Shown piece by piece: positions 38,821 through 52,117 of a DNA stretch of 64,000 nucleotides. Position numbers and translations under genes: made by a program. Positions within the stretch are counted from its first letter, which is position 1; every line of letters starts with the position of its first letter. This DNA comes from Monarcha castaneiventris obscurior (taxonomy: Eukaryota; Chordata; Aves; Passeriformes; Monarchidae). A model generated the notes under the pieces. It saw nothing but the letters and a program-made list of their open reading frames with translations, made no database searches and was not told the DNA's origin. Where the stretch lies: contig JAMPIT010000575.1 in the NCBI GenBank assembly GCA_026261815.1, positions 26,498,501-26,562,500 of the forward strand, read 5' to 3'.

Positions 38821-41800
38821 ATTAGATATATGAGTATCATGGGAGCTCTTCTAGCCTCCAGCCTGTTCCTGCAAGAAGATCCTTTTATTTGTGTAACTTC
38901 TCACTGGTATCCCTGCAAATCTGCAGATCCCCACTGACATGTAGGTGATATGGATTCTTGGATCAAATTCTCGGGAAGGGTTCATGATCCCACAAGGAAA
39001 TTCTATATCTGGCTTCTGTTTTCCTTCTTGATTTTGCATGCAGCTTCTGTTTCAATTCCCGAAACTCCCTTGTATTCATTGTTTCGTTTTTCTTGTGAAG
39101 ATAACATTTCTTCTTGAAGAATGAATTAAAAACTCATAAGTAATACATTCCTAATTAAAATCTCTATGGCTGGGAATAGTTTTGCATGCACAACACCTGT
39201 TGCCAAGACCCAAGTGTCCTTGTCACAGTGAAATCTGTGCAAGTGGAGCATTCAGTGGCTTTCAGACCCTTGAACCAGCATTATAACTTCCATTACTGCA
39301 GGTCAGGTCTTGTGCCATAAAAATTGAGGCACATACTTCTCATAGGATCAGTGGGTAAATGTTAAGGTAACCTAAGCTTCCAGTGTCTGTGGGAAAAAAT
39401 TGTAGTGGGACCCTCTGAAAACGAAGTTCTTGATCTGATAGCATCATAGGTGATCACACAGATGCCCTTTATGGAGCTCCATAGTGCAGTAGTTTTTGAG
39501 ACTGAATCCTTATCTTACCACTAACAGTCACCTCAAAGTACACCCTAAGGTCTTTCCTTTACACAGGATATAATCTGGCTGTTTCTGCCTCTGTTGCTTC
39601 ACCTGTAAATCAGGACTGAACATATTTGCAGGGGATATCTGGAGTCTCTGATGGAAAGTCCTACTTGTAAATTGTTATGATAAAGATCTGTCCTAGAAAT
39701 TATGTATCGCATTGGAAATTCTAACTTGCTATGATGGCAAATGGGAATGGAATGCTTCCCATTAATTTGGGATGGCTGGTAAAGCCCAAAAACTTCAGTG
39801 ACTGCTTTGAATTGTTCAGAGGCTCTCTAAGGTGCTGTTTTCACAGGGAAGTTCACCAATGACAATAACCCCAGGAGTTCTTAATGTTCATGAGCTTGCT
39901 GTGTGAAAGCCACGACCTCCAAAACTCTGAAGGACCCATTTGCTCATGCCAGGAGCCATACCAGGTCTGCCTGCTAGGCACCCACTGCCAAGGGGGGAGT
40001 ATGGTACCAGGGTCTGAAAGGAACACAAGCCAGCCTCAAACACTGAATAAAGAGGACTGAAATTTTCTTCGATTTCCATTCTGAGTGGAAAGGATTTGAT
40101 TCTGGCTTTTTTCTTTAGCAGTGTTTTATCTTTGACTTTGTACTGAGAACAGTGTATTTCTTCCTATTCTGGACACTGTAGTCAATAATCTTAGAATTTG
40201 ACTGCATTTTAAAAAATACTTTATTAGAGCAAACCTCTGCCTTTGACACAATTTGTGTCATTGTTAAAAAGTTTTAAAATAAAATCCTGACTACAAAACC
40301 AATGAAAAACCCATAATACCACTATTTCACTCTGCACTGCAGAAGGTAGCAGCTGAGTGTCTTATCTCTGGAAGTCTAAGACACAAACACTAATCTGTGA
40401 CAAGCACAGACCAAGAACAAACTTGCAAGAAAAAGGCTGCAGCTCTCATCAGACACAGGTCAAGGGGTTTCTTTGGCCATGGGCTTACAAACTTCTGCAA
40501 GCATTTCTCTACTCAGAACCTTGTAGCCTGTGAATGGAAAAGAAAGCTATTTTATCCAAAGCAAGTCAGCCTGAAACCCCTGCTGCCTTTTAGCTGTAAA
40601 GTGGAAGCTGAAGTCTCTTTCATTATCATGTGGCACCTGAAAAGCTGCTCTTCAACTTGGCCTTTTCTCAATATTGTCTGTACACGTGACAATTTGCAGT
40701 TTCTCTGAATGTTTCTCAGTCCATTACAGGCAACAGCAAATGCAAGTTACTTAAATTTATACAGTTGAATGTTTTAGAAATGTCTTCATTTTTTAGTTAA
40801 TAGATGAACTGAACGCATTAATATCATATCACCTTTGTTTATGCAGAAAATATGGGCAAAGGCAAGACTGCCTGTGAGAGGAGTCAGGAGAGCCTCCTTT
40901 CTTTATGATGATCATGCTCCTATTTCCCGTTTAGAAACACTATAATCTGTTTATCTTAAACTATGCTGTTTATCTTCAGGGGCTGTCCTGCAATTTAATT
41001 AGTTAATATTTTTTAACAGCATAGGGAAATGGAAAATACAGTATATGCATTGAATATTGTCATTTGGTCTGGAGGATATTTCAGTGCATGTTTGGGGCAA
41101 TTTGATTTTTTTATAGGTATGTACTGGCTTTGCCTTGGTCCCATTGCCAGTGCAAGTGATTTGGAATTTGACTGAACAATTTTCTGCTTTGTTTCTTTAC
41201 ATTTAAGATAGAAATTGTTTGGTGTCTCCAGGAGTCCTAAATTCCAAGATCTGCAGGCTTTTTTTTTCTCTTCCTTCTGACTTGCAGGATATATTCATTG
41301 CAATGAAGTTTTGGAGGAAATCAAATCTGCCCATATAAGGAAACACATGGAAAGCCGTTCTGGAGATACAGAAAACATAACCATTTATCAAACAAATCAA
41401 ATCTGTTGTTCTAGAAGGCATTTTGAGTTTACTTCTTTTCACCTTAGTTTGCTTCTCATAGAGGTCACAAAGCTTTATTATTTGGTGGAACTTGGTGGTT
41501 TTGAGATATTTTAATTTGGACAATTTAAAATGAGAAGTTAGAATCATTAGCTGCACTTCCATCTCTTCAGCTGGCACCTAAGAGCAGTCTTAGGTCAACG
41601 TCTCTAAGGGATGAAATCCCTACTCTGATCCTTTTACTTTTGCTATGACATCTGGATTTTCATTGCATTTCTTGTAGGATATTCAACCTTTTTAAAACAC
41701 TTTGAGGTCAGTAACTTTGATTACAAAGTCCCCAGGCAGGAAGAAATCAACTTTACCTCGGCGTCCTTATGTTGTAACACAGGAACTCACCATTACAGTG

Positions 41801-43048
41801 GTTAAGAGAGTCTGAATATCCATGTAGAATCATCTGGATTCTCAAGATGAAGGTAATCAGGGTGTTCTCTTCCTTTCTTGGGTAAAAGCATATTCATTTA
41901 ATCTGTGAGTTATTCAAGCAGCTTTCAAACATATTTATAGTTCCTGAAGGTCTTTGCTACTGTTTCTGTTGAGCTGGAGCTGAATTTATTTGCCAATTAA
42001 CATAAACTTTGATTTTATGAACCACATTATGAACAGTACAAAATAAAGGATGGGGGATTAAAAATTATTTTCTGTAATTTGTACAGGTAGCGTTATCTTT
42101 TGAGAATGTGACAAAATCATAATTGCAATTTAAAACAGTTTAAACTCATTATGTCAAGATTGTTTCCCCCATTTCACTGGTTTGGAAAAACACACCAAAG
42201 AGACTGTACCCCTACCTGCTCAATATGTTCAGTTCCAGACTTTCCAGACTTTTATTCAGAAACACTGTATAGTTACATTTCCAGTTAAAGTTAGTATTAA
42301 CAGTGGTGAACACCTTCTGCTTGTCATTCTCAAAATTTCAGCTTTTTTACATTCTGGCAATCCCTGTATTTGAGTGTCAAAGCAAGCAGTTTTACATTGC
42401 CTTGTATTCCAAAGCCTTGAGTACCTGCCCTTTGAGGATCCATTCTCCTTCCTTCGGTGCTACAAACACGAGGATTAAGATGTCTCAAAGTGGGACCCTC
42501 AAAATGAATGATCTTATTTGGGGATGAGACATTAAATGACTTACACCAGGATTCACTGTAGTTATGGTTAGACTTAAGAGAGCAAATCAGGAAATTGTCA
42601 CTCCTTATATTGTGATTGTTGTCATTCCTTTCCTCACATGAAGCCAAATAGAATCTCTGTGAGCAAAGACTCTCATAGAAACTTATTTTCTGTTTGGGTC
42701 CAAGAGCAGGTGTCTGAGGCATGTCAGAGATACATCATCTGATCTGCTTTCTCTGTATGATCCAAAACATGCCTTCAGTATTCTTCAGGTTAGATATGTC
42801 AAAATGCATAATGATGCTGACCAAAACAGGAATTCTGTACTTACAGTCAAATAAAAAGAAGCCAAAGATCCCATATAAGAATAGGCTATAAGCTGGTGGT
42901 CTATTTTTCTTTGCAACCATTATGCCACCCCTACTGGGAGACAAGGTAGAAAGTGGTCTATTGAACAGCAGTACCAAAACAAGTCAGATTACTTTCTTTA
43001 TACTGTTTTAGGTTGTTGAGGCAGAGGGATGGGTGTTTTTTATACTTT

Positions 43049-43064
43049 GGGGGGGTGGGGTGGG
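43049..43064 (+). other. G-quadruplex motif with single-base loops
   Basis: GGGGGGGTGGGGTGGG allows four G-triplets with loops of one base, a very stable G4 class. It stands alone in AT-rich sequence, not next to a CpG island or recognised promoter. Confidence 0.6.
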
Positions 43065-43984
43065 ATGGACTGTTAGGTTTTTGGTTTTCTTGTTTGTTTT
43101 TTGAAAGGCAAAAATATTACAGTAGATGGAGCACAGTGTTTGAAGGGTGCATGGCTTTGAGACTGGGACTGGCTTCTGTCCTGCCTATTCAGAGTACAAG
43201 CAGAATGAGGTTGGGTCAATCTGCACCCACTGGGGTAGACAAGTTCTGTGTGGTGTTTTTAAGTGTGTGTTTGTTTGTGTTATGTAAGGATGAAAGTCTT
43301 GGCAAATAGTCTTGTATGTATCTTCCACTGTATAAATAATTTTGACAGCTTTTTTGAATACATCAGGATTGATTTAATATGTACAGCCCTTGAACACTTT
43401 TCAAGTGTTTTCATATAAATCTCTTGATTTCACAACCTGTTTATGGGGATCTCTTATGAGGCCATGTGGCTGCAGTGGGAGCTTCTCTCAGTGCCTTTGG
43501 ATGAAACTTATCTTTTCACCATGAGAGAAGAGCTGTAACACTTACCAGCACACTATTGCAGCTTCTGTAAATGAAGTATCCTTTATACTTTTATACCCTC
43601 TGTTACTAAGGATAAGTTTACATCTTTTCTTCAAACCAGGGAAAAACTGCAGGAATTTGATGGAATGGAGCTGTACAAAAGAAATCTGCATTTCTTATAT
43701 CACTACATTGGATGCTTTACTGTGTGTGATTTTAAACCAAATGCCATTTACCTGCACGTGAGAGTTTGTTGCAACTGTCATTTAAACTCATTTTATAAAT
43801 GGAAAACTGCAGACAGCTGTATGAACCTTGGCTAAAACATCTGTGTTGCAGTTTCATCTCTTAGAGCCTCAGCTTTTCCTAGACTTCTGCAGTTTGTGGC
43901 TGTGGAGAGAATGAAAACATTTTTTCTTCTCTGCTTAGCTACAAATCCATTTGTGATAAGGTTCAGCTTTGGTAACCAAATCCC

Positions 43985-44023
43985 TTTTGAGAATGAAAGA
44001 AAATAATTCTTTCATTCTTAAAG
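43985..44023. repeat. Hairpin with about 17-bp stem
   Basis: The perfect stem AGAATGAAAGAA / TTCTTTCATTCT has a five-base loop and is extended outward by further pairs, two of them G-T if transcribed. At 39 nt it is too short for a classical microRNA precursor, and no wider stem could be built from the flanks. Confidence 0.7.
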
Positions 44024-45095
44024 AAGAAGTTTACAGTCTTTTAGAACAGCTGTACTCCTGAGGTGGGTATGGGTAGGGTGTTAAATCTGGTGGGAAAGTT
44101 GCCAGAAAGGGCTTTGTGCGTTTGAATGTGCTTAGAAAAAAATAGCTCTTAATTATTTCTTTTTTTTTTGGTAGGGTGGGATGATGGCTAAAGAAGAATA
44201 TTATCAATAGGTTATTTTTCTCATAAGCTAAATGCTGTCACTTTGGCATGATTCACATTTGTGAACAATGCAAAGCCAACCTGCCTTTGAGGGAAAACCA
44301 GAAGCAATTCCCTTTCTGGACTCACAAAGCCTTCAGGAGGAGCCTAATGCATGAAAAGAGCTCCAGAGAAACTCTCCTTCATGCCATTGTTGCTCATGGG
44401 ATTTACAGTCTTGGAGCCTGCTCTTTGTCCTTTTTATGGTAGGGCAAGCTTCCATGAAAAGAATTAGGAAACTGCTGTTGTACCATCCTGAGCTGGGAGG
44501 AAAATGCTTTTTCCCTAGAAGAGACAGCTCTTCCTTTCTCCCCATCCTCATCCTACAGAATGAGCACACATACAGAAACAAGGATCAGTGCTTCCTTCCA
44601 AGATTACTCTTAGGATTTTATGGCAATCAGGAATGACTACAACATGTTATGGCATTAAATTTATGCCTTTGCAATTCTACAGCACAGTGTAGCACAGTGC
44701 AACTACTGAACTTTTAACTTCATGTAGCATCTACCTATCCTTTGTTGACCTTTCCTCTTGTCACCCATCAAACTTTCTCATACCCTGGGGTAGCAAAGAC
44801 ATTTCAAAGTGAATGTGTGTGTGAGAGAGTTGCTTAATACTACAGTTATTTTGGTTATGTTTCACATAACCTAAACTTGAGTTATGGTGCATAAACCAGT
44901 GAATTAATGTGTTCCTGGGTTCTTTTAGGGTCAATGTTTTGAAGCCATGCACTTAGGCTTGGAAGATTGATTCTCTTGGACGACAGAACTTTAATCTCAA
45001 GAGATATCTTTATTAATTTAGTATCAGCGTCAAAGGGTTTGTTTACATGGAGAATTGATCAGCATTGCTACAGCAGAAATAGCTTTATTTCAGTG

Positions 45096-45200
45096 TAACT
45101 CCCTCATGTGGACATTGTGCTCTGGAATTAAACCGACTTCATTTTGAAATAATTACTCTTACTAATTGTTCCAGAATAGAGTGTCCACAGGAGGGAGTTA
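45096..45200. mobile_element. MITE-like fold-back element
   Basis: Imperfect inverted repeat with arms 45,096-45,129 and 45,169-45,200 separated by about 40 bp. The left arm begins TAACTCCCTCATGTGGACA and the right arm ends TGTCCACAGGAGGGAGTTA. Both arms also contain a TCTGGAAT/ATTCCAGA inner part. Outside the arms, AGAAATAGC (left) and AGAAATAGCC (right) continue similarity in the manner of an old non-autonomous DNA transposon. No transposase is present. The superfamily is not assigned. Confidence 0.7.
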
Positions 45201-46599
45201 TGCAGAAATAGCCATAACAGAATAGTTACAGCTCTCTGATTACATTCAGTGGGTAGGAATGCCTCGTGCAAGGGTGGCACGAGATTTGCAAGGGTAAAAA
45301 TGTGGTAGATACTGTAATTTCTGCTCTTGTCAGCCAGCTGGGTTGCTGGTGTTAGCTTTTTCTCCTATACAAACATTCATTGTTGCCACAGTGTTCTGGG
45401 AAACTGCAGCAATTTTGCTTTGATAGCACTCTCCAAATAACTCAATAAATTTAATATAAAATACAGCTTTGTCTCTTCTCTCCTTGTCCCCCATTTATTT
45501 TCACTTTCTAAATTCAATTACAATTTGAACATAAAATTCTTGGGTGAAACCCAAGTTTTTATTTTTTCTTACAGTGTTCCCTGACCTGCTGGTATTTGGC
45601 AGTTCACTGACCTTTCATGCCTCTCATTACCTCTGAGCTAAAGAATACCTTTTTGAAAGACCTTTTCACCCTTGTCACCAGATGTCCGAAAAGGACATCA
45701 GGATGTCTGTTTTTCTTGGTTGCTTTTCTCACCTGTAACAGCAAAGAGCTGTTTGCTAAAATATATTTCAGATATATTGCTGATAGCTGCCTGAATTTCA
45801 AATGGCTGGGAAAAAAACTCCACAACAAACCAGAGAAGCAAGATAAAATTTTAACTTCTCCCATAAAACCTGCAGTTACAAAATATATTTTGTGACTCTT
45901 TGGAAATCTTAAGGAGTTGAGGTTTTGGGTGGTTTTGTGCAAGCTGTTCTGTAAAGGTGAGAATGGTATGTTTTAATCCTAGCTCTGCTAAAGAATCAGT
46001 CTGTGGCCCTAATAGAATCTCTTATGTGCCACCATTTGCTCTGTCTGTGCACAGAGACTCTGTACAGCATGTCTGACAGTTCAGACCAGGTAACAGAGGC
46101 CATGCCACTGCAAGTGCTGAACATTAATTTTTACTGCTTAGGTTGCAAGTCCTAAAAGAATCGTTCAGGGAAGTAGCTCAAGAATGGAAGCAAAGGTGCT
46201 GAAACTCTGTGATATATTGTGGGCCATAACGAGCTTACCCTTGCAGTTCTTCAAGCCAGTTCAATGTTAGATGGTTTCACTGCCATAGGGATGAATCCAA
46301 GTTAATAACCTTCTTTTCCAAGGTGTAGCACTGTCCTAAGACAGTTGCTCATGGTGCACAGTAACCTGGCTACCTGTAGGAGTGCTGGCTCAGCAGGCTG
46401 GCAGCCAGGCAGAATGTAGTGTAGACATTAAATACAAAGGTTCCTGTGTGAGGATAGCAACGTGTTTCAAATAATCACCCTCACTAAACAGGAATTTGGT
46501 TTCCAATTTGCAGAAGAGTACTCCTAGCCAGTATATTGGGAAGGAAGGAGTGAGTGGAGAAGAGGTCTGAACAGGAAGGAAAAGTTTAACTGCAGTTAA
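45201..46599. other. Unique non-coding sequence
   Basis: Nothing recognised; overlapping plus and minus frames at 45,604-45,942 are not supported as coding. Confidence 0.4.
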
Positions 46600-46692
46600 A
46601 AAACCTGATTTGGTAGCTAAACCTGTGCCAAATTAAAATCTCCCATGTGAAGCTGTCCTCAGAAGGCTGCAAGATCTGATCAAGGGGGTAAA
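46600..46692 (+). repeat. 93-bp exact direct repeat, copy 1
   Basis: Begins AAAACCTGATTTGGTAGC and ends GATCAAGGGGGTAAA. Identical over all 93 bases to 49,079-49,171 in the same orientation, 2,479 bp downstream. The flanks of the two copies are unrelated. It does not resemble CR1 or an old SINE and has no poly(A) end or target-site duplication. I do not recognise its function. Confidence 0.97.
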
Positions 46693-49078
46693 ATCAAAGG
46701 TAATCCAGGAAAATGCTGGCTCACTGCTCTGAGTATAGCAACATAGATGCTTCAAAATGGTGATAACTGTACTACAGAATCAAAGAATCTGCACTAAGTG
46801 TAGTGAGAGAGAGTCTGTAGTAAAAAGGACAGAATGCACCAAGGTTGAAAGAAATTCTCGTGGAATCACAGAAAAGCAACTAAACCAGATGGCTTCTTTC
46901 CCTTCCCTTAACAAATAGCCTGTCCCTCTACCAATGCTATTTCCAATGAGCATGAAAATCAGTGGAATACTCTTCAGTCTGCAACAGCCTTTTACATTTT
47001 GGAATATTGCTGTTTCTCCTCAGTTTGATTTTCTCTTCACTGAAGAAAATAGTTTCAGCTTACTCGGTTTTTCCTCATAGGTGTTGCTGTGTAGATCTCC
47101 ACTTGTTCTTGTTGCTCTCTTCCAGACTGTTTCCAGCAAGTTCATATGTCATTCATGCATGGCATTTGAGGCCTTACCTGTGCCTCACCTAGAGGCCAAG
47201 GGACTACTTCATGTATTTTAAGTACTTTATATATTCTGCTATGTTTTTTATTTGCACTGGTTTTAATGTGAGGAAAGAGAAGCAAGTGCTTTTGCAAATA
47301 AACTAAACTTACTCATTCATATTTCGACTAGCACTCAAAGTGAAAGGGAGGAAATGGGCCAGACCTGGGCTGCTACCAAGCTTAACAGAAGCTGTGAATA
47401 AGGAGTGATTTCCTCCCACACAAACACTATAAGAGGAGCACCAGGAAAATGGCAAGAGCAGCAAATTAAAAGCGAAGTTATCTCAGCTATGGGCATCACA
47501 AAGACCAAGATTAGGTAAAAAAAATGTAGCTCCTGATGTTAGAGCCACAATTCAGATGCTTCCTCTAACATGAGACTCCTATGCATCATACAACAACTGC
47601 TAATTCAGATGGGGTGTTTCTAAATTGAATTAGGAGGTAATAAAGGCATTCAGTCCCACTTGGATCTCTAGAGTGACTGTTTGCATTCAAATCAGGCTAA
47701 CTGGGGGGAATCTCATTAAATATCAATGTTTAACTGTGCAATGATTAATAAACGTGTTTTGGCTGGCTTGATGTGGAAAGAAAACAGAAAGTAGAGTGAG
47801 GTTTAAAGAGGAATCTCAAGCAGATCGAGAGAACCAAGTGGTTAAAGGGACTTATTTTTCTTTTCTGTTATGGAAGATGTATTCGCTTTGCCATGACTTA
47901 GACATCATGGCCAAAAGGGGGCCTGGTATTGTCCATGCTCTTCAAATGGTATATTTCATGGTCACTGGGGGTACTTTTGTCCAGCACACTCTTTCCAAGG
48001 CTTTACTTCGGCACCATATTTTGCTGTTTTCCTTCAAAACACTGTCTCAGCAATCATGAAGAAAGTATTAAAAAAATAAAAGTTATAGAAGGAGATCAGG
48101 CAGAGATGAGAAATCTTAATTTGGCCATGAAGTGCTGATCCATAACAACAGAGGCTTTGAGCACTGAAAACTTTTAATGCCCTTACTTCTAATCTAGTGC
48201 AGTGCCTCTGTGGAAAGAGAACCCTTAAATCTGCACTTAATTCTAACAAGTTGTACTGAGGCATTGAAGAGATTTTTTGTAAAGAAGAATGTCAGATCTA
48301 TTTCTTCACCCTGACTGTTGAGTTACTGAATGGTGAATTTAATTGTCTACCTGTCCAGTGATATAATGCTTTTCAGGCAGTGCATAATTACCTCTGCAGA
48401 AAGAATAGAGCAGAGCATTATCCCCATCCTCCCATGTGTCCTCATTTCTCAGCAGATTTGTAGATTACAGCCTTTACCAGCAGTACAGTGAAGCCCACAA
48501 AAATGGGTCACCCATGGCAGTGCAGACTGCCTTTTCCAACATGTGGCATTGTGAGAGAGTGAAATATTCCCTGTGGGAATATTTCCTTGGGATTGATTAT
48601 TTGGTAACTGTAACAGTTAAAGCAATGTGCTATTTATCATTGTTCTTCATTAAACTGAGAGACAGGATGTTCATTAAAAAGAAGAATGTTTCTTCTAAAT
48701 TAAAAGAAATTGTAATTCAGACCAACTGCTTGCATGCTGGATTTCCAGAGCTGTTGTGCTCAAAGTGAGGGGATTCAGAGAGAATTGTTTCTGAGCAGCA
48801 CTCAGGTGGTCAGATTAGTCTCCAAGGTCCTGTCCTGAAGTGTTGCACTGCAGTTGCTTCAGTAGCACCGACTCATGTTTAAAAGTATCTGGATATTAAG
48901 GAGAGGACGGTGGGCACACCATTCCATCTGTCTCCTTGGACACAGATCCTGGCTGACATACCTGGGATCCCTGGGTTTTTTTCTCCCCTGCTCCCTGTGC
49001 TGCTGGGGAAGCAGTCAGCCCTGTGCTTCTTCTCACCCTAAAGCTTGCTATCTTCTCTAAATATCCCAGTCCAACATG
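46693..49078. other. Unique sequence between the two 93-bp copies
   Basis: No gene recognised. A perfect 11-bp-arm hairpin lies at 48,561-48,585 (GAAATATTCCC, loop TGT, GGGAATATTTC). The plus-strand frame at 48,436-48,768 (110 codons) crosses this hairpin and shows no domain. Confidence 0.45.
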
Positions 49079-49171
49079 AAAACCTGATTTGGTAGCTAAA
49101 CCTGTGCCAAATTAAAATCTCCCATGTGAAGCTGTCCTCAGAAGGCTGCAAGATCTGATCAAGGGGGTAAA
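49079..49171 (+). repeat. 93-bp exact direct repeat, copy 2
   Basis: Second copy of the segment at 46,600-46,692 without a mismatch. About 30 bp after its end, GCATGTGAAGCTGT repeats 13 bases found inside the unit (CATGTGAAGCTGT), which may be a shorter third fragment or chance. Confidence 0.97.
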
Positions 49172-52115
49172 GATTGGGTTTTCTATCCTCTTAGCCTGGC
49201 ATGTGAAGCTGTTTCTTAAAGAATTTAAACTATGTGATTGAGGCTCTTTGTTTTGTTTTGTATTTTTCTTGAAACAGGACTAATATGGAAATTTAAAGAT
49301 CTAAGTGGTCCCTTCTGAAAGTTCCTAACATTGCTATCAGTATCATTCCTTTTTATAAACAGAACTGTTACAGTTCTAAGAAATAAAGTATTCAAAGAAT
49401 GCACTCATAAAAGATTACGCATACAATGGAATTTTTTAGCCTCAATGGGAACAGAAGGCTTTGTGAGAAGTGTTTGTGAGCAATGAACATAATGTTTAAA
49501 TCAATTTTTAAGCTGTTGCTAATGAAACACCACCATTTGAATAAGGGGATTCAAGGCATGCATCCCACAGATGCACAATGTATCAGTTCCTGTCCTGGAT
49601 ATCAAAACCCCAGGGCTTTAGAGTGTGAAACAAGTGTTCAAAAAGAACCATTCTAGAAGGGGAGGGGAGGAGGGAAAAAGCCTTAAATGCAGCTTGAAGT
49701 GATGTGAGATTTATTCCCTTAGCTCGTGTTTTCTGTAGTTTCATCATATGATTTGGCAGTTCTGCAGAGCTGGTGTTAAATACATCACATGGGAGTGTAA
49801 CTGAGATACTCCTGAGCCTTGGATAAGTGACAGACCTCACAGAAAAGAAGTTACATGACAGTTCCTACCTGTTCCACTTTTGTAGTTCAGCTTTTCTGTC
49901 TCTTGTGGTCTCCAGTCTGTTTCCCCCATCACATAACTGATCTGACCACACCTTCAGGGCTTTCCTTTCGGGGGGGCATGGCTGGTGATACTGCCCCTAT
50001 TGAGAGATTTTTCAGTGAATGGGAAGGTTGGGGACATCATTCTGCTTTGTCCTCTCTTCACATACATTATCTGCTGCCAGAAGTCCCCCAGGCAGATACT
50101 CTTCACAACTCAACCCCAGCATTGCTCAAAATTAGTGATGAAGAAATAAAGATGATTTGGTTTTTCTGAAGGGTTTGGTGAATGGTTCAGATGGGTAAAT
50201 ATCTTCCAGACTATGAATTGTTCCCAAATAATTTCCCCCAAGAACCAAGAAAGTTTGTTCCTCCAGTCTGCAAATGGGTTCATTGCCAGACAATATGGGT
50301 GCTTGGTCTTGAATAGATAACTCTTGAGCTTAAAATTAATTTCCAGCATGATATGTGAATGTTCCTGTTGCCTTCTCACAAACATCAACAAAACCTTGCC
50401 AAACAATTTTTTTCTTGCACACGAATTTATCTCTATGAGCTTCCACGAATGACAAGCAAAATGAGACACACACATAAAAACCCACCAAGTGCATTTAGAA
50501 GTTCTTTATTCAAGTGAATGCTTAGATTGACTGGTGCACAATAGTTGCCTAGAATTGCGAAGAGCTGGGTATATCTGCTATGAATATATCTCTGGAATTT
50601 CCACTGCTTAGCTGAGTTTGTTACATACTCATTCCAGCAAGGATAACCCACAGGAAAATAAACCACTGGGAAATACTGCACTTAGCAAGATCTGTCTTTG
50701 GTCTATTTTTTTTATGGTGCTTTTGTTTAACTGTCACTGCATCTGGTGAGCACATTCAGACTGAGGAGACAGAAAAAAAAAAGCATAGAGAGCAAGTGAG
50801 AAGTTCTTGGAATATTACAAGCTGCTGTGTGATTGGGAATGGCAGGGCACGCAGGTTGAAAACTCTCTCCAAAGGTGACACTACAGTGGGAAATTTTGAT
50901 ATTTATTAGCTAGCAAATTGTCTGAAGCAATAACCTTGAAGTAAATGTTCAGCTGCAAACAAATACTGAATGTCCTGCTCTTCTTAATTTCTTTCCCCAT
51001 TGATTCTTACACCCTGTGCTTTTCAAGATGTGCTTTCTGGACTGAATTACTTGAAATCTTACGGTCCAGATGGCACGTTTTCTAGATCTAGAGACTACTG
51101 TACATTTTTAAATTACTTCAGTTGTTTTTATTTTAAAGTGATGGTCCCCCTTAGACAATAAAACAGATTATTATCTATCTACAGATGCCATTTGGGATGA
51201 AGCAAAGATTACCTTGTATGCATTAAAGAGAGACATTAGTTCATTATTCCATCTGCAGTAAAGCTGATGTGCTGAATCTTCAGAAACAGCAAAGCCTGGT
51301 TCCCATGCTGTCCTGTGCACCATGTTTCCCAAAGATGCTGTCTTCTGGCAGCTCCATTAGCCTGCATGTGTGTATAAGCTGTCGTCTAAAACAAGAGGAT
51401 GTATTGTCCTTAAAAAAACCCATGAGAGTAGAATACCTCTACCCTCATTCTTCACACATGGACTTATGCCATTGTCAGGGTTACATAAACAAATTGTGGT
51501 TTTTTCTACTCTTCCTTTTCCTCTCCCTTAGAACTTTGTTTTCTGAGAGGTTTTCAAAAGGGGGAAAAAACCAACCCAACACTCAGAGGTGCAGTTGAGG
51601 GGGTCTAATTCATACTGACCATTTTGAACCTTTCCTTACCCCACCCCTCAATGGCCCAAGCAGGACAAGAATTAGCTTTAAAGTGTACTCAGTTCTGGCT
51701 GTATTTGTGGTTTAAGGCCTGATTCCCAGAACCACTGCATAACAAAGGTTACCTTTCCTGACAGTTTAGGTATTCTTAATATGACTAGGTTGCCTGGTAA
51801 GCAAAAACTCTTGCTACATGACAAGCACAAGTGATATTAAAAAGTCAAAGTTGAACATGGGGAAAAAGAGAGGAGGTAAAGCAGTAATCCATGCTCACAT
51901 ACCTGCAGGTATCTGTAAGATTAGGACTTGGGTACCCATCCTCTTGTTATGAGTGCCAAACTAATAGATCCAATGAAGTCTGTAGGGTTCTTGTGGTGTG
52001 TAAACAAGTGCAGTCACTTGATCAAGTGTTGCTCCTCATCCACCCTCCACCCAAGCACTTGTAGCTGTTTCAGTGACTGAAAGAAAAAATGTTCTGTTTT
52101 TTAGCCCAAATGTGC
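49172..52115. other. Unique non-coding sequence
   Basis: No gene or repeat recognised. Several overlapping short frames (49,855-50,169; 50,110-50,475 minus; 51,269-51,598) have no recognisable content. Confidence 0.4.
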
Positions 52116-52117
52116 TT

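Larger units (their letters stand above)
38821..45095. other. Unique non-coding sequence
   Basis: No gene recognised. The segment holds a G-quadruplex motif at 43,049-43,064, a T/G-rich low-complexity stretch after it, and a long hairpin at 43,985-44,023. Frames of up to 130 codons (42,330-42,722 minus) show no recognisable content. Confidence 0.45.

Noticed and set aside
39590..39635. CTCTGTTGCTTCACCTGTAA as a MIR core
   Set aside because: Only about 40 bp show resemblance, with no collinear head or tail.
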